64,000 nucleotides of DNA. It comes from Nonlabens dokdonensis DSW-6 (lineage in GTDB: Bacteria; Bacteroidota; Bacteroidia; Flavobacteriales; Flavobacteriaceae). The position numbers and the translations under genes are program-made. Shown in pieces: positions 15,422-27,227 of the stretch (positions are counted from its first letter, which is position 1; the number at the start of each line of letters is the position of its first letter). The stretch covers positions 2,233,501-2,297,500 of the forward strand of contig NC_020156.1 in the NCBI RefSeq assembly GCF_000332115.1, read 5' to 3'. The notes below the pieces were generated by a model. It was not told where the DNA came from, ran no database searches, and was given only the letters and a program-made list of their open reading frames with translations.

Positions 15422-15976
15422 ATGTCAGAAGAGAAGGATTTAATGAAGTGGTATGTTGTTCGTTCTGTAAGTGGTCAAGAGAACAAAATTAAAGACTATA
15501 TTGAGTCTGAAATTGCTCATCACAATCTTGGAGATTACTTAAAGAATATTTTGGTTCCTACTGAGAAAGTAGTTCAAATCAGAGATGGAAAAAAGTATAA
15601 TAAGGAACGTGTTTACTTTCCTGGTTATATAATGGTTCAAGCTAGATTAGAAGGAGAAGTTCCTCATATCATTAAATCTGTAAATGGAGTTATAGGTTTT
15701 CTTGGAGAAACTAAAGGTGGAGATCCTGTTCCTCTAAGGAGATCAGAAGTTAACCGCATGTTAGGTAAAGTTGATGAATTAGCAGAACAAACAGATAATA
15801 TTTCGATTCCTTACAAATCAGGGGAAACTATCAAAGTTATTGACGGACCTTTTAACGGTTTTAACGGGACTATCGAAAAAGTAAATGAAGAAAAGCGTAA
15901 GCTAGAAGTTATGGTTAAAATATTTGGCCGTAAGACTCCATTGGAGTTAAGCTATATGCAAGTAGAGAAAGTATAA
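15422..15976 (+). CDS. nusG: transcription termination/antitermination factor NusG
   Basis: A 184-residue NusG: N-terminal NGN domain (about 1-115, WYVVRSVSGQENKIKDYIE and YFPGYIMVQ) that contacts RNA polymerase, and a C-terminal KOW domain (IDGPFNGFNGTIEKV). The ATG at 15422 is chosen; the frame is also open from a TTG two codons earlier (15416), but MSEEKDLMKWYVV is the expected N terminus. It is in the secE-nusG-rplK order and 74 bases upstream of rplK. Confidence 0.95.
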   Translation: MSEEKDLMKWYVVRSVSGQENKIKDYIESEIAHHNLGDYLKNILVPTEKVVQIRDGKKYNKERVYFPGYIMVQARLEGEVPHIIKSVNGVIGFLGETKGGDPVPLRRSEVNRMLGKVDELAEQTDNISIPYKSGETIKVIDGPFNGFNGTIEKVNEEKRKLEVMVKIFGRKTPLELSYMQVEKV

Positions 15977-16050
15977 TATAAATGTTACAGTTTATAGTTG
16001 GTAAATAAGGCTTCCACTTTATTATCATCAAATAAGTGAAATAAATAAAA

Positions 16051-16491
16051 ATGGCTAAAGAAGTATCTAAGGTTGTAAAATTACAAGTAAGGGGTGGAGC
16101 TGCAAACCCATCTCCTCCTGTAGGACCTGCTCTTGGTGCAGCTGGTGTAAATATCATGGAGTTCTGTAAGCAGTTTAATGCTAGAACTCAAGATAAAGCT
16201 GGTAAAGTTTTACCGGTAGCGATTACGGTTTATAAGGATAAATCCTTTGATTTTGTAATTAAAACTCCTCCTGCTGCAGTACAAATCCTTGAGGCAATTA
16301 AGTTGAAAGGTGGTAGTGGTGAACCTAATCGAAAAAAAGTTGGAACTATATCTTGGGATCAAATTAGATTGATTGCAGAAGATAAGATGCCAGACCTCAA
16401 TGCTTTTACGGTAGATAGTGCTATGCGAATGGTAGCTGGAACTGCAAGATCAATGGGTGTGAATGTTAAAGGTGGCGATGCACCTGCTTAA
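16051..16491 (+). CDS. rplK: 50S ribosomal protein L11
   Basis: A 146-residue L11. It has the proline-rich turn [11 protein letters not shown] near the start, the linker, and the C-terminal RNA-binding domain ([16 protein letters not shown] ... [12 protein letters not shown]). It binds the 23S GTPase-associated region. The 74-base spacer upstream is where L1 could act as translational repressor of rplKA, as in other bacteria, although I see no definite L1 site. rplA follows after 11 bases. Confidence 0.96.
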   Translation: MAKEVSKVVKLQVRGGAANPSPPVGPALGAAGVNIMEFCKQFNARTQDKAGKVLPVAITVYKDKSFDFVIKTPPAAVQILEAIKLKGGSGEPNRKKVGTISWDQIRLIAEDKMPDLNAFTVDSAMRMVAGTARSMGVNVKGGDAPA

Positions 16492-16502
16492 AACTTGTAA
16501 CA

Positions 16503-17201
16503 ATGGCAAAATTGACAAAAAATCAAAAAGAGAGTCAAGCAAAAGTTGATAAGTCTACGACTTACACTGTTGCTGATGCATCTAAATTAGTAAAAGAAAT
16601 TACAACAACTAAGTTTGACGCTTCTGTAGATCTTGCAGTTAGATTAAACGTAGATCCACGTAAAGCAAATCAAATGGTTCGTGGTGTGGTAACTTTACCT
16701 CATGGGACAGGTAAGGATGTAAAGGTATTAGCTTTAGTAACTCCTGATAAGGAAGAAGAAGCTAAGAATGCTGGAGCTGACTATGTAGGTCTAGATGAAT
16801 ATTTAGACAAGATCAAAGGTGGATGGACTGATGTTGATGTGATTATAACTATGCCTAGTGTAATGGGTAAATTAGGTCCTTTAGGACGAGTATTGGGTCC
16901 TAGAGGTTTAATGCCTAATCCTAAAACAGGAACAGTTACTATGGATGTCGCTAAAGCGGTTACTGAAGTAAAGGCTGGTAAGATTGACTTTAAAGTTGAT
17001 AAGACTGGTATCATCCATGCTGCAGTTGGTAAAGCTTCTTTTGAAGCTGATAAAATTGCTGGTAACGCAAGAGAATTAATTAATACGCTAGTTAAATTAA
17101 AACCTACAACGTCTAAAGGTATTTACATTAAAAGTATCTTCATGTCTAGTACTATGAGTCCCAGTATTGAGATAGACGCTAAACGTTTTGCAGAAGACTA
17201 A
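16503..17201 (+). CDS. rplA: 50S ribosomal protein L1
   Basis: A 232-residue L1 with the signature around [25 protein letters not shown] (16857-16935) and the two-domain hinge layout. It forms the L1 stalk that moves deacylated tRNA from the E site, and can repress its own operon. It begins 11 bases after rplK and ends 11 bases before rplJ. Confidence 0.96.
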   Translation: MAKLTKNQKESQAKVDKSTTYTVADASKLVKEITTTKFDASVDLAVRLNVDPRKANQMVRGVVTLPHGTGKDVKVLALVTPDKEEEAKNAGADYVGLDEYLDKIKGGWTDVDVIITMPSVMGKLGPLGRVLGPRGLMPNPKTGTVTMDVAKAVTEVKAGKIDFKVDKTGIIHAAVGKASFEADKIAGNARELINTLVKLKPTTSKGIYIKSIFMSSTMSPSIEIDAKRFAED

Positions 17202-17212
17202 AAATCTAGATC

Positions 17213-17731
17213 ATGACAAGAGAACAAAAAGCAAATGTTATTCAAGATTTGACGGCTACGTTAGGCGAGAATTCAACTATATATTTAACAGACATATCTG
17301 GTCTAAACGCACAGGATACATCTAATTTACGTAGAGCATGTTTTAAAGCTAACGTAAAGATGTCAGTTGTTAAGAATACACTTCTTACAAAAGCAATGGA
17401 GGCTTCAGATAAAGATTTTGGCGAGTTGCCAGAATTATTGAAAGGTAATACATCGATAATGCTTTCTGAGGTAGCAAATGCTCCAGCAAAGGTTATTGAG
17501 AACTTTAGAAAAAAATCTAAAAAACCTGTATTAAAAGGAGCTTACATTGAAGAGGCTATTTATGTGGGTGACGATCAGATCGAGGCATTGAGTAATATCA
17601 AGTCTAAAGAAGAAATGATCGGTGAGATTATTGGATTATTACAGAGTCCTGCTAAAAATGTTGTTTCAGCACTTAAGTCTGGTGGTGGAAAAATAGCAGG
17701 AATCTTAAAAACACTTTCTGAAAGAGAGTAA
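17213..17731 (+). CDS. rplJ: 50S ribosomal protein L10
   Basis: A 172-residue L10. The N-terminal domain carries NVIQDLTATLGENSTIYLTD and FKANVKMSVVKNTL, and the C-terminal helix carries the L7/L12 dimers. Only 11 bases separate it from rplA, so there is no room for the long structured L10 leader used for autoregulation in E. coli and Bacillus. Confidence 0.95.
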   Translation: MTREQKANVIQDLTATLGENSTIYLTDISGLNAQDTSNLRRACFKANVKMSVVKNTLLTKAMEASDKDFGELPELLKGNTSIMLSEVANAPAKVIENFRKKSKKPVLKGAYIEEAIYVGDDQIEALSNIKSKEEMIGEIIGLLQSPAKNVVSALKSGGGKIAGILKTLSERE

Positions 17732-17782
17732 CAAATTAGTACGCAAACAATTATTTATAAATTTTATTAAAACGATAGAAAA

Positions 17783-18157
17783 ATGGCAGATTTAAAAGAT
17801 TTCGCAGAGCAGTTAGTAAATTTAACTGTAAAAGAAGTAAACGAATTAGCAGACATCCTAAAAGATGAGTATGGTATTGAGCCAGCAGCAGCGGCAGCTG
17901 TTATGGCAGGACCGGCTCAAGGTGGTGGAGAAGCTGCTGAAGAACAAACAGAATTTGATGTAATCCTTAAGGCTCCAGGTGGTGCAAAACTTGCTGTAGT
18001 TAAACTTGTAAAAGAACTTACAGGTGCAGGATTGAAAGATGCAAAAGCCTTAGTTGACGACGCACCATCTCCTATTAAGGAAGGTGTTTCTAAAGACGAA
18101 GCAGAAGCACTTAAAGCTCAGCTAGAAGAGGCTGGAGCTGAGGTTGAGTTGAAGTAA
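17783..18157 (+). CDS. rplL: 50S ribosomal protein L7/L12
   Basis: A 124-residue stalk protein: N-terminal dimerisation helices (about 1-33), an Ala/Gly-rich hinge (about 34-55), and the C-terminal factor-binding domain with [22 protein letters not shown]. It is present in several copies per ribosome and recruits translational GTPases. A long hairpin lies in the spacer before rpoB. Confidence 0.96.
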   Translation: MADLKDFAEQLVNLTVKEVNELADILKDEYGIEPAAAAAVMAGPAQGGGEAAEEQTEFDVILKAPGGAKLAVVKLVKELTGAGLKDAKALVDDAPSPIKEGVSKDEAEALKAQLEEAGAEVELK

Positions 18158-18179
18158 TTCTACTTGATCATACATTATC

Positions 18180-18216
18180 GGTTTAGACCTGTGAGCAAGG
18201 CTCACAGGGCTAGACC
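18180..18216 (+). promoter_or_regulatory. long hairpin in the rplL-rpoB spacer
   Basis: Bases 18180-18196 pair with 18200-18216 around an AAG loop: nine contiguous pairs (CCTGTGAGC with GCTCACAGG), one mismatch, then further pairs including a T-G. No T tract follows. It occupies the same place as the E. coli attenuator/RNase III region, so it may uncouple ribosomal protein and polymerase expression (inference). Confidence 0.6.
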
Positions 18217-18281
18217 ATTTTGCGTATAAAGATGAGACGTCGTCGATAACGCTTTTTTTAATCATTTAATACCGTGCATTG

Positions 18282-21200
18282 ATGCTAGCAACAAACACAG
18301 AAAGAATTAATTTTTCAACGGTAACTAACAAGGCAGAATATCCTGACCTGCTGGATATCCAAATTAAATCCTTTCAGGACTTTTTTCAGTTAGAGACTAA
18401 ATCTGACAAGAGAGAAGTAGAAGGTTTGTATAATACCTTCATGGAGAATTTTCCAATTACTGATACTCGTAATCAGTTCGTATTGGAGTTCCTTGATTAT
18501 TTCGTAGATCCACCTAGATATTCTATTCAAGAATGTATTGAACGTGGTCTAACTTATAGCGTACCTCTTAAATCGCGCTTAAAATTATATTGTACTGATC
18601 CAGAACATGAGGATTTTGAAACTATCGTTCAAGATGTATATTTAGGAACCATACCTTACATGACTCCTTCAGGTACTTTTTGTATTAATGGTGCTGAACG
18701 TGTTGTAGTTTCTCAACTGCACAGATCACCTGGTGTTTTCTTTGGACAATCTTTCCATGCAAATGGAACCAAACTATATTCTGCTCGTGTAATTCCTTTC
18801 AAAGGATCATGGATAGAATTTGCGACAGATATTAATAGCGTTATGTACGCTTATATTGATCGTAAGAAAAAATTACCTGTAACTACGTTATTTAGAGCAA
18901 TAGGCTTTGAAAGAGATAAGGATATCTTAGGAATCTTTGATCTTGCTGAAGAAGTTAAAGCTAGTAAAACAGGTCTTAAAAAATACCTAGGTCGCAAGCT
19001 CGCAGCTCGTGTGCTTAGAACATGGCATGAAGATTTCGTAGACGAGGACACTGGTGAAGTAGTATCTATCGAGCGTAATGAAATCGTTCTTGACCGTGAT
19101 ACTATTTTAGAAAAAGAGCATATAGATGAAATTTTAGATTCTCAAGCTAAAACTATCCTTCTTCATAAAGAGGATAATATGTCTGCTGATTATGCGATTA
19201 TTCATAATACATTGCAAAAAGATCCTACTAATTCTGAAAAAGAAGCGGTAGAACATATTTATAGACAATTACGTAATGCTGAGCCGCCAGATGAAGAAAC
19301 TGCACGTGGTATTATCGATAAATTATTTTTCTCTGATCAAAGATATAATTTAGGTGAAGTAGGTCGTTACCGTATGAATAAAAAATTAGGTCTTGATATT
19401 GCTATGGATAAGCAAGTGCTTACTAAAGAAGATATCATTACTATAATTAAACATTTGATCATGTTGATCAACTCTAAAGCAGAGATTGATGATATTGATC
19501 ACCTATCTAATCGTCGTGTACGTACCGTTGGAGAACAGTTGTCTCAACAATTTGGAGTAGGATTAGCTCGTATGGCTCGTACTATTCGTGAGCGAATGAA
19601 CGTTAGAGATAATGAAGTATTTACTCCTATTGACTTGATTAACGCAAAGACTTTGTCTTCTGTAATTAACTCATTTTTTGGAACAAATCAGCTTTCTCAG
19701 TTTATGGATCAAACAAATCCATTGGCAGAGATTACTCATAAGCGTAGATTATCAGCTTTAGGGCCAGGTGGTTTATCAAGAGAAAGAGCTGGATTTGAGG
19801 TTCGTGATGTACACTATACTCATTACGGTCGTCTTTGTCCTATTGAAACTCCTGAAGGACCTAACATTGGATTGATCTCTTCACTTGCAGTATTTGCAAA
19901 GGTGAATGGGATGGGATTCATTGAAACTCCTTACCGCAAAGTAGAAAATGGCGTTGTTAATTTAAATGATGAGCCTATTTACTTAAGTGCAGAAGAGGAA
20001 GAAGGACTTCATATTGCACAGGCTAACTTACCTCTGTCCGACGGTAAGATAGATCAAGACAAAGTAATTGCACGTATGGAAGGTGACTTCCCAGTGGTAG
20101 AATCTAATGAGGTTGCATATGCAGACGTTGCACCTAACCAAATTGCTTCTATATCTGCTTCATTAATTCCTTTCTTGGAGCATGATGATGCAAACCGTGC
20201 CTTGATGGGGTCGAACATGATGCGTCAGGCGGTACCATTGTTAAGAGTTGATGCTCCTATTGTAGGGACTGGTCTTGAGAGACAAGTAGCTACAGACTCA
20301 AGAGTATTGATAAATGCAGAAGGTGATGGTGAGGTTGTTTATGTAGATTCTCAGAAAATCGTAATACGTTATGACCGTACCGAGAGAGAAGCTCTTGTGA
20401 GCTTTGAGCCTGAAGATACTTCCTATAACTTGATCAAATTCCGTAAAACGAATCAAGGTACAAGTATTACTTTAAAGCCTATCGTTGTTAAAGGAGATAG
20501 AGTAAGTAAAGGACAAGTTTTATGTCAGGGTTATGCAACTGAAGCTGGAGAACTTGCCTTAGGTAGAAACATGAAAGTGGCATTTATGCCATGGAAAGGG
20601 TACAATTTTGAGGATGCAATCGTAATCTCAGAAAAAGTAGTTCGTGAAGACATATTCACTTCCATACATGTTGATGAGTACTCACTTGAAGTACGAGATA
20701 CTAAACTAGGTAATGAAGAGCTTACAGCAGATATTCCTAACGTAAGTGAAGAAGCTACTGCAAATCTTGATGAGCACGGTATGATACGTATCGGAGCCGA
20801 AGTAAAGCCTGGCGATATACTTATAGGTAAGATTACTCCTAAAGGAGAATCTGATCCTACTCCAGAAGAAAAACTTCTAAGAGCGATATTTGGTGATAAG
20901 GCTGGCGATGTAAAAGATGCTTCCTTAAAAGCTTCACCTTCATTAAGAGGTGTGGTAATCGATAAGAAGTTGTTTTCTCGTGCCGTAAAAGACAAGAGAA
21001 AGAGAGCTCAAGACAAAGAAGATATAGCGAGATTAGAACAAAAATATCAAGCTAAATTTGATGGTCTTCAAGAACGCCTTATTGAAAAATTATTTGAAAT
21101 AGTAAGTGGTAAAACATCACAAGGTGTATTTAATGACCTAGGAGAAGAAGTTCTTCCTAAAGGAAAAAAATATACTCTTAAAATGTTGAACTCTGTAGAT

Positions 21201-22091
21201 GACTTTACTCATTTAACTTCTGGTACTTGGACTACAAGTAGCGATGTTAATGATATGGTTGCAGATTTACTTCACAACTATAAGATTAAAGAGAATGATC
21301 TTCAAGGATCCTTACGTCGTGAGAAGTTTACGATTTCAGTAGGAGATGAGCTTCCAGCTGGTATTATCAAACTTGCTAAAGTTTACATTGCTAAAAAACG
21401 TAAACTTAAGGTAGGAGATAAGATGGCGGGACGTCACGGTAACAAAGGTATTGTTGCACGTATTGTACGTCAGGAAGATATGCCATTCTTAGAGGATGGA
21501 ACACCTGTAGATATCGTATTGAATCCACTTGGTGTACCTTCTCGTATGAACATTGGTCAGATTTATGAAACTGTACTAGGTTGGGCAGGAGAGAAATTAG
21601 GTAAGAAATTTGCCACTCCTATCTTTGACGGTGCAACTCTAGATCAAATAAATGGTTATACAGATGAAGCTGGTATCCCAAGATTTGGTCATACTTATTT
21701 ATATGACGGTGGTACTGGTGAGCGTTTTGATCAACCTGCAACAGTAGGTATTATCTACATGCTTAAACTGGGTCACATGGTAGATGATAAGATGCACGCA
21801 CGTTCAATAGGTCCTTACTCATTAATTACACAACAGCCATTAGGTGGTAAAGCACAGTTTGGTGGTCAGCGTTTTGGTGAGATGGAGGTTTGGGCACTTG
21901 AGGCTTATGGTGCTTCCAGTACACTACGTGAAATCTTAACTGTAAAATCAGATGATGTAATAGGTAGAGCAAAAACTTACGAAGCAATCGTTAAAGGTGA
22001 ACCTATGCCAGAACCTGGTCTTCCAGAATCATTTAACGTATTGATGCACGAGTTGAAAGGTCTAGGATTAGATCTAAGACTTGAGGATTAA
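18282..22091 (+). CDS. rpoB: DNA-directed RNA polymerase subunit beta
   Basis: A 1269-residue beta subunit with the conserved regions in order: the RPGVFF-like [11 protein letters not shown], the rifampicin region ([34 protein letters not shown]), the [16 protein letters not shown] segment, and [14 protein letters not shown] near the C-terminal clamp. The rifampicin pocket (S, D, H, R, S positions) looks wild type. The ATG at 18282 is preferred to the TTG one codon earlier. A 91-bp spacer with an extended palindrome separates it from rpoC. Confidence 0.98.
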   Translation: MLATNTERINFSTVTNKAEYPDLLDIQIKSFQDFFQLETKSDKREVEGLYNTFMENFPITDTRNQFVLEFLDYFVDPPRYSIQECIERGLTYSVPLKSRLKLYCTDPEHEDFETIVQDVYLGTIPYMTPSGTFCINGAERVVVSQLHRSPGVFFGQSFHANGTKLYSARVIPFKGSWIEFATDINSVMYAYIDRKKKLPVTTLFRAIGFERDKDILGIFDLAEEVKASKTGLKKYLGRKLAARVLRTWHEDFVDEDTGEVVSIERNEIVLDRDTILEKEHIDEILDSQAKTILLHKEDNMSADYAIIHNTLQKDPTNSEKEAVEHIYRQLRNAEPPDEETARGIIDKLFFSDQRYNLGEVGRYRMNKKLGLDIAMDKQVLTKEDIITIIKHLIMLINSKAEIDDIDHLSNRRVRTVGEQLSQQFGVGLARMARTIRERMNVRDNEVFTPIDLINAKTLSSVINSFFGTNQLSQFMDQTNPLAEITHKRRLSALGPGGLSRERAGFEVRDVHYTHYGRLCPIETPEGPNIGLISSLAVFAKVNGMGFIETPYRKVENGVVNLNDEPIYLSAEEEEGLHIAQANLPLSDGKIDQDKVIARMEGDFPVVESNEVAYADVAPNQIASISASLIPFLEHDDANRALMGSNMMRQAVPLLRVDAPIVGTGLERQVATDSRVLINAEGDGEVVYVDSQKIVIRYDRTEREALVSFEPEDTSYNLIKFRKTNQGTSITLKPIVVKGDRVSKGQVLCQGYATEAGELALGRNMKVAFMPWKGYNFEDAIVISEKVVREDIFTSIHVDEYSLEVRDTKLGNEELTADIPNVSEEATANLDEHGMIRIGAEVKPGDILIGKITPKGESDPTPEEKLLRAIFGDKAGDVKDASLKASPSLRGVVIDKKLFSRAVKDKRKRAQDKEDIARLEQKYQAKFDGLQERLIEKLFEIVSGKTSQGVFNDLGEEVLPKGKKYTLKMLNSVDDFTHLTSGTWTTSSDVNDMVADLLHNYKIKENDLQGSLRREKFTISVGDELPAGIIKLAKVYIAKKRKLKVGDKMAGRHGNKGIVARIVRQEDMPFLEDGTPVDIVLNPLGVPSRMNIGQIYETVLGWAGEKLGKKFATPIFDGATLDQINGYTDEAGIPRFGHTYLYDGGTGERFDQPATVGIIYMLKLGHMVDDKMHARSIGPYSLITQQPLGGKAQFGGQRFGEMEVWALEAYGASSTLREILTVKSDDVIGRAKTYEAIVKGEPMPEPGLPESFNVLMHELKGLGLDLRLED

Positions 22092-22114
22092 TTTTTCTGT
22101 GAGGATGGATACTT

Positions 22115-22138
22115 GTTCCGCTTTCGCGAAAGCGGAAC
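22115..22138. repeat. palindromic repeat (copy 5, extended, rpoB-rpoC spacer)
   Basis: The 16-bp core at 22119-22134 is extended by GTTC and GAAC flanks to a perfect 24-bp palindrome, the longest version in this window. Every rpoBC transcript would carry it as a hairpin. Confidence 0.95.
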
Positions 22139-22182
22139 TCTTAAAAGCCTCATTACTTTAAACTAAAAATAGTACCATTATT

Positions 22183-25100
22183 ATGGCTAGACATAAAGAG
22201 AACCCAACACAAAAGAAATTTTCTAAAATTTCAATCGGTCTTGCATCTCCTGAAGCGATTCTTGCAGAGTCAAGAGGCGAGGTGTTAAAACCAGAAACGA
22301 TTAACTATCGTACGCATAAACCTGAAAGGGATGGACTTTTCTGTGAACGTATTTTTGGTCCTGTAAAGGATTATGAATGTGCTTGTGGAAAATATAAGCG
22401 TATACGTTATAAAGGAATCGTCTGTGATAGATGTGGTGTAGAGGTTACAGAAAAGAAAGTAAGACGTGATCGTATAGGACATATTAATCTTGTAGTGCCT
22501 GTGGCGCACATTTGGTATTTCCGTAGTTTGCCTAATAAAATAGGTTATTTACTAGGGCTTCCTTCAAAGAAGCTGGATATGATCATTTATTATGAGAGAT
22601 ATGTAGTAATACAGCCAGGTATTGCAAAAAATGCCGAAGGTGAAGAGGTAAATAAATTAGATTTTCTTACCGAAGAGGAATATCTTGATATTTTAGATAG
22701 TCTTCCTCAAGAGAATTTATATTTAGAAGATTCAGACCCTAATAAATTCATCGCAAAGATGGGTGCAGAGTGTTTGATAGAGTTGTTGCAACGTATCGAT
22801 CTAGAATCATTATCTTATGATTTAAGACATAAGGCAAACAATGAAACTTCTAAGCAACGTAAAACGGAAGCTTTAAAACGTCTACAGGTTGTAGAAGCTC
22901 TTAAAGATTCTAATGAGCGTCGTGAGAATAAGCCTGAGTGGATGATCATGAAAGTGGTACCAGTTATACCACCAGAATTGCGTCCATTAGTACCACTAGA
23001 TGGTGGTCGTTTTGCAACATCAGATTTAAATGATCTTTACCGTCGTGTAATTATACGTAACAATCGTTTGAAGAGATTGATGGAGATTAAAGCTCCAGAA
23101 GTTATTCTCCGTAATGAAAAACGTATGCTACAAGAAGCGGTGGACTCACTTCTTGACAATACAAGAAAATCTAGTGCTGTTAAAACAGATTCTAACAGAC
23201 CATTAAAATCATTATCAGATTCCCTTAAAGGTAAGCAAGGACGTTTCCGTCAGAACTTACTAGGTAAGCGTGTTGATTATTCTGCACGTTCGGTAATTGT
23301 TGTGGGACCAGAACTTAAATTATATGAGTGTGGTATCCCTAAAGATATGGCTGCTGAGCTTTATAAGCCATTTGTAATCCGTAAACTTATTGAGCGCGGT
23401 ATTGTAAAGACTGTGAAGTCAGCTAAGAAAATAATAGATAAGAAAGAGCCTGTAGTTTGGGATATCTTGGAAAACGTTCTTAAAGGACATCCAGTTATGT
23501 TGAACCGTGCTCCTACGCTTCACAGACTTGGAATACAAGCATTCCAACCTAAGTTGATTGAAGGTAAAGCGATCCAGTTGCACCCATTAGTATGTACAGC
23601 ATTTAATGCCGACTTTGATGGTGACCAGATGGCGGTACACCTGCCACTTGGGCCAGAGGCAATTTTAGAATGTCAGTTGTTGATGCTCGCATCTCACAAC
23701 ATTTTAAATCCTGCTAATGGTAGTCCTATTGCTGTTCCTTCTCAGGACATGGTATTAGGTCTATATTATATGACTAAATTACGTAGATCAGAACCTGGAC
23801 ACATAGTGAAAGGTGAAGGACTTACTTTCTATGGTCCAGAAGAATTAGTAATTGCTTTTAATGAGAAGCGTGTAGATATTAATGCTCCAGTAAAATGTAG
23901 AATCAATCTACTTCAAGGTGATGGTTCTTATAAAGCTGAAATCATTGAAACAACTGCTGGTCGAGTAATTTTTAATCAAAAAGTACCTGATGAAGCCGGA
24001 TATATCAATGAAGTATTAACTAAGAAAGCTCTTAGAGATATTATCGGAGATATTCTTAAAGTAACAGATGTTCCAAGAACAGCTGCTTTCCTTGATGAAA
24101 TTAAGGACTTAGGTTATGGATTTGCATTCCGTGGTGGATTGTCTTTCTCACTTGGAGATATTATGATTCCAGCAGAGAAGCAATCTATGATTGATGAGGC
24201 AAATACTAAAGTAGATGCTATACGTGGTAACTATGGTATGGGTCTTATTACTCAAAATGAACGATACAACCAGGTAATTGATGTGTGGACTGCGACTAAT
24301 GCGCAGCTTACAGAATTATCCATGAAAAACATTAGAGAAGACCAACAAGGGTTTAACTCAGTGTACATGATGCTTGATTCTGGAGCGCGTGGATCTAAGG
24401 AACAGATCAGACAGCTTACTGGTATGCGTGGATTAATGGCTAAGCCTAAGAAATCTAATGATGGTGGTGGAGCAATTATTGAAAATCCTATTCTTTCTAA
24501 CTTTAAAGAGGGACTTTCCATTCTTGAATACTTTATTTCTACTCACGGTGCTCGTAAAGGTCTAGCAGATACCGCACTTAAAACTGCAGATGCCGGTTAC
24601 CTTACTCGACGTCTACATGATGTAGCTCAAGATGTAATAGTGAATCATGAAGACTGTGAAACATTAAGAGGTATTGAGGTCTCTGCGTTGAAGAAGAATG
24701 AAGAGGTAATGGAGAAATTAGGCGCTAGAGTTTTAGGCCGTACTGCATTACATGATGTTATTGATCCAGCGACACAAGATGTACTTGTTGAAGCCGGTCA
24801 ATTAATTAGTGAGGATATCGCAGATGCAATTGAGGCATCAGATCTAGAATCAGTTGAAGTAAGATCAGCTCTTACTTGTGAGGCTCCAAAAGGTGTTTGT
24901 ACTAAATGTTATGGTCGTAATCTTGCTACTAATCGTCTTGTAATGAGAGGTGAAGCAGTAGGTGTTATTGCTGCACAATCCATTGGTGAACCAGGTACAC
25001 AATTGACATTGAGAACCTTCCACGTAGGTGGTGTTGCAGGTAACGTTTCTGAAGATAGCTCGATTGTTGCTAAGAATGATGGTATTCTTGAAATTGAAGA

Positions 25101-26490
25101 TCTAAAGACAGTTAAAGGCGAAGATAATGAAGGTAATGCAGTAGAGGTAGTAATATCTAGAACGGCAGAATCTAAGCTACTTCATGAAAAGACTGGAATG
25201 TTATTGAACTCAAACAATATTCCTTACGGTTGTGAATTATATGCTAAGCCAGGAACAAAAGTTAAGAAAGGTGATCTAATTGCTAAATGGGATCCATTTA
25301 ACGGTGTAATCATTTCTGAGTTTGCTGGTAAAATCAAATTTGAAAATATTATTCAAGGGGTTACTTTCCAAGTAGAAAGTGATGAACAAACAGGATATGA
25401 AGAAAAAGTAATTTCTGACTCAAGAGATAAAAAATTAATCCCTACTCTACATATCTTAGATAGTAAAGGAGACAATGTTATTTCTTACAACCTTCCAGTT
25501 GGTGCTCACTTGATGATCAATGATGATGAGAAAATTAAAGTTGGTAAGGTATTAGTTAAGATACCACGTAAATCTGCTAAAGCAGGTGATATTACTGGAG
25601 GTCTTCCTAGAGTAACAGAGTTGTTTGAAGCTCGTAATCCTTCTAATCCAGCTGTAGTAAGTGAAATCGATGGTGTTGTTTCTTTTGGTAAAATCAAGCG
25701 TGGTAACAGAGAGATTATCGTTACTTCAAAGACTGATGAAATCAAGAAATATCTAGTTAAACTTTCTAATCAGATCCTTGTTCAAGAAAACGATTATGTA
25801 AGAGCAGGTATGCCTCTATCTGATGGTTCAATTACGCCTAAAGATATTCTTGCAATTAAAGGACCTAGTGCTGTACAGCAGTATTTGGTAAATGAAGTTC
25901 AAGAAGTATATCGTTTACAAGGTGTAAAGATTAATGATAAGCATTTTGAAGTAGTAGTACGTCAAATGATGCGTAAAGTAAGAATCGTAGATTCTGGTGA
26001 TGGAATGTTCTTAGAAAACCAATTGGTTCACAAGGAAGATTTCATTCTTGAAAACGATAGATTATACGGTAAAAAAGTGGTTGAACTAGCAGGTGACTCT
26101 GAGAACTTGAAAGAAGGTCAAATTATTACTTCAAGAGAATTGAGAGATGAAAACTCTATTCTTAGAAGAGAAGATAAAGCATTGGTAACTGCCCGTGATG
26201 TAATGCCTGCGACTGCAGAGCCTGTTCTTCAAGGAATTACTAGAGCATCTTTACAGACTAAATCTTTCATAAGTGCTGCATCTTTCCAAGAAACAACTAA
26301 AGTATTGAATGAGGCTGCTGTTGCAGGTAAGGTAGATACATTAGAAGGACTTAAAGAAAATGTAATTGTAGGGCACAGAATACCAGCAGGTACAGGTATG
26401 CGTAACTATGAAGACATTATCGTGGGTTCTAAAGAGGAATTTGAAAAGCTTCTTAATCAGAAGGAGGAACCTAAAGTGAATTATAACTAA
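22183..26490 (+). CDS. rpoC: DNA-directed RNA polymerase subunit beta'
   Basis: A 1435-residue beta' subunit. Zinc site 1 uses C66, C68, C81 and C84; the catalytic NADFDGD loop has D477, D479 and D481 as Mg2+ ligands. The bridge-helix/trigger-loop region follows ([17 protein letters not shown], then [15 protein letters not shown]), and the second zinc cluster lies around [13 protein letters not shown]. Completes the tuf-secE-nusG-rplKAJL-rpoBC order. The DUF3467 gene begins 5 bases after the stop. Confidence 0.98.
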   Translation: MARHKENPTQKKFSKISIGLASPEAILAESRGEVLKPETINYRTHKPERDGLFCERIFGPVKDYECACGKYKRIRYKGIVCDRCGVEVTEKKVRRDRIGHINLVVPVAHIWYFRSLPNKIGYLLGLPSKKLDMIIYYERYVVIQPGIAKNAEGEEVNKLDFLTEEEYLDILDSLPQENLYLEDSDPNKFIAKMGAECLIELLQRIDLESLSYDLRHKANNETSKQRKTEALKRLQVVEALKDSNERRENKPEWMIMKVVPVIPPELRPLVPLDGGRFATSDLNDLYRRVIIRNNRLKRLMEIKAPEVILRNEKRMLQEAVDSLLDNTRKSSAVKTDSNRPLKSLSDSLKGKQGRFRQNLLGKRVDYSARSVIVVGPELKLYECGIPKDMAAELYKPFVIRKLIERGIVKTVKSAKKIIDKKEPVVWDILENVLKGHPVMLNRAPTLHRLGIQAFQPKLIEGKAIQLHPLVCTAFNADFDGDQMAVHLPLGPEAILECQLLMLASHNILNPANGSPIAVPSQDMVLGLYYMTKLRRSEPGHIVKGEGLTFYGPEELVIAFNEKRVDINAPVKCRINLLQGDGSYKAEIIETTAGRVIFNQKVPDEAGYINEVLTKKALRDIIGDILKVTDVPRTAAFLDEIKDLGYGFAFRGGLSFSLGDIMIPAEKQSMIDEANTKVDAIRGNYGMGLITQNERYNQVIDVWTATNAQLTELSMKNIREDQQGFNSVYMMLDSGARGSKEQIRQLTGMRGLMAKPKKSNDGGGAIIENPILSNFKEGLSILEYFISTHGARKGLADTALKTADAGYLTRRLHDVAQDVIVNHEDCETLRGIEVSALKKNEEVMEKLGARVLGRTALHDVIDPATQDVLVEAGQLISEDIADAIEASDLESVEVRSALTCEAPKGVCTKCYGRNLATNRLVMRGEAVGVIAAQSIGEPGTQLTLRTFHVGGVAGNVSEDSSIVAKNDGILEIEDLKTVKGEDNEGNAVEVVISRTAESKLLHEKTGMLLNSNNIPYGCELYAKPGTKVKKGDLIAKWDPFNGVIISEFAGKIKFENIIQGVTFQVESDEQTGYEEKVISDSRDKKLIPTLHILDSKGDNVISYNLPVGAHLMINDDEKIKVGKVLVKIPRKSAKAGDITGGLPRVTELFEARNPSNPAVVSEIDGVVSFGKIKRGNREIIVTSKTDEIKKYLVKLSNQILVQENDYVRAGMPLSDGSITPKDILAIKGPSAVQQYLVNEVQEVYRLQGVKINDKHFEVVVRQMMRKVRIVDSGDGMFLENQLVHKEDFILENDRLYGKKVVELAGDSENLKEGQIITSRELRDENSILRREDKALVTARDVMPATAEPVLQGITRASLQTKSFISAASFQETTKVLNEAAVAGKVDTLEGLKENVIVGHRIPAGTGMRNYEDIIVGSKEEFEKLLNQKEEPKVNYN

Positions 26491-26495
26491 TAGTA

Positions 26496-26804
26496 ATGGC
26501 AAAGAATAATCCTGATCATAAAATCAATATAGAAATTGATGGGGAAATTGCAGAAGGTCAGTACAGTAACCTAGCAATAATTAATCATTCAGTTTCTGAG
26601 TTTGTTGTAGATTTTGTTAATATTATGCCTGGTAACCCAAAATCAAAGGTTAAATCCAGAATTATTTTGACACCACAACATGCAAAACGCTTAGCCAAAG
26701 CTTTGCATGATAACGTGAGAAAATTTGAACAAGCTCATGGGGAAATTAAAGATCATGATCAACCGCCCATTCCTTTAAATTTTGGCCCAACAGGCCAAGC
26801 ATAA
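26496..26804 (+). CDS. DUF3467 domain protein
   Basis: A 102-residue protein of the DUF3467 family, recognised from IDGEIAEGQYSNLAIINHS, the FVVDFVNIMPG strand and the SRIILTPQHAKRLAKAL segment. It is probably a small soluble beta-rich protein. The function is unknown, but its 5-base spacing after rpoC points to co-transcription with the polymerase operon. A strong terminator follows at 26808. Confidence 0.9.
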   Translation: MAKNNPDHKINIEIDGEIAEGQYSNLAIINHSVSEFVVDFVNIMPGNPKSKVKSRIILTPQHAKRLAKALHDNVRKFEQAHGEIKDHDQPPIPLNFGPTGQA

Positions 26805-26807
26805 TTA

Positions 26808-26835
26808 AAAGCCTGATGATTTATCATCAGGCTTT
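26808..26835 (+). terminator. terminator of the rpoC-DUF3467 transcript
   Basis: AAAGCCTGATGA pairs perfectly over 12 bp with TCATCAGGCTTT around a TTTA loop. The 3' arm ends in TTT and is followed by ATTATTTT. It is 4 bases after the DUF3467 stop. Confidence 0.9.
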
Positions 26836-27227
26836 ATTATTTTAAAATAATAAGTAATAGATTTAACTTATAGTAAATTAATTTGAAAGCTCTATTACCG
26901 CTTTTTAAACGACTTTTTTCAGTTTTACTATAACATGTTTAGCTTCGTCTATTTTTACCTATCAAGGCTCTTTATTTTGCGTATTTGTATCCTTCTTCCG
27001 TTTTTTCAATCCTTTTATTTGATTTCATTTTTGCCTAACCATGATTCAAATTATTTCTTGTTCATATATATTTCAGCCTGTTAATGTTTTTAGACGACAT
27101 TATAATGTCTTATATCGAAAGGCATTTACTTTACCTTAACTATTTGTTAATGAATATCGTTTTTATCTATATTTTCGTGTGTTAGTAAGATGTTGATAAG
27201 CTCAACACTTTATTCAAATAGATATAT
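26836..27227. other. 392-bp spacer before the giant adhesin gene
   Basis: No gene is visible. The stretch is very AT-rich with T-rich and CTTT-rich runs on the plus strand. A weak promoter-like match lies at about 27148-27178 (TTG, then TATTTTCG at a 23-base spacing; the consensus wants TTTG). The leader of the giant gene therefore probably starts some 50 bases before the ATG. No Shine-Dalgarno is seen. Confidence 0.4.

Noticed and set aside
17202..17212. An L10 autoregulatory leader before rplJ
   Set aside because: Only 11 bases separate rplA and rplJ, too few for the known L10 leader structure.
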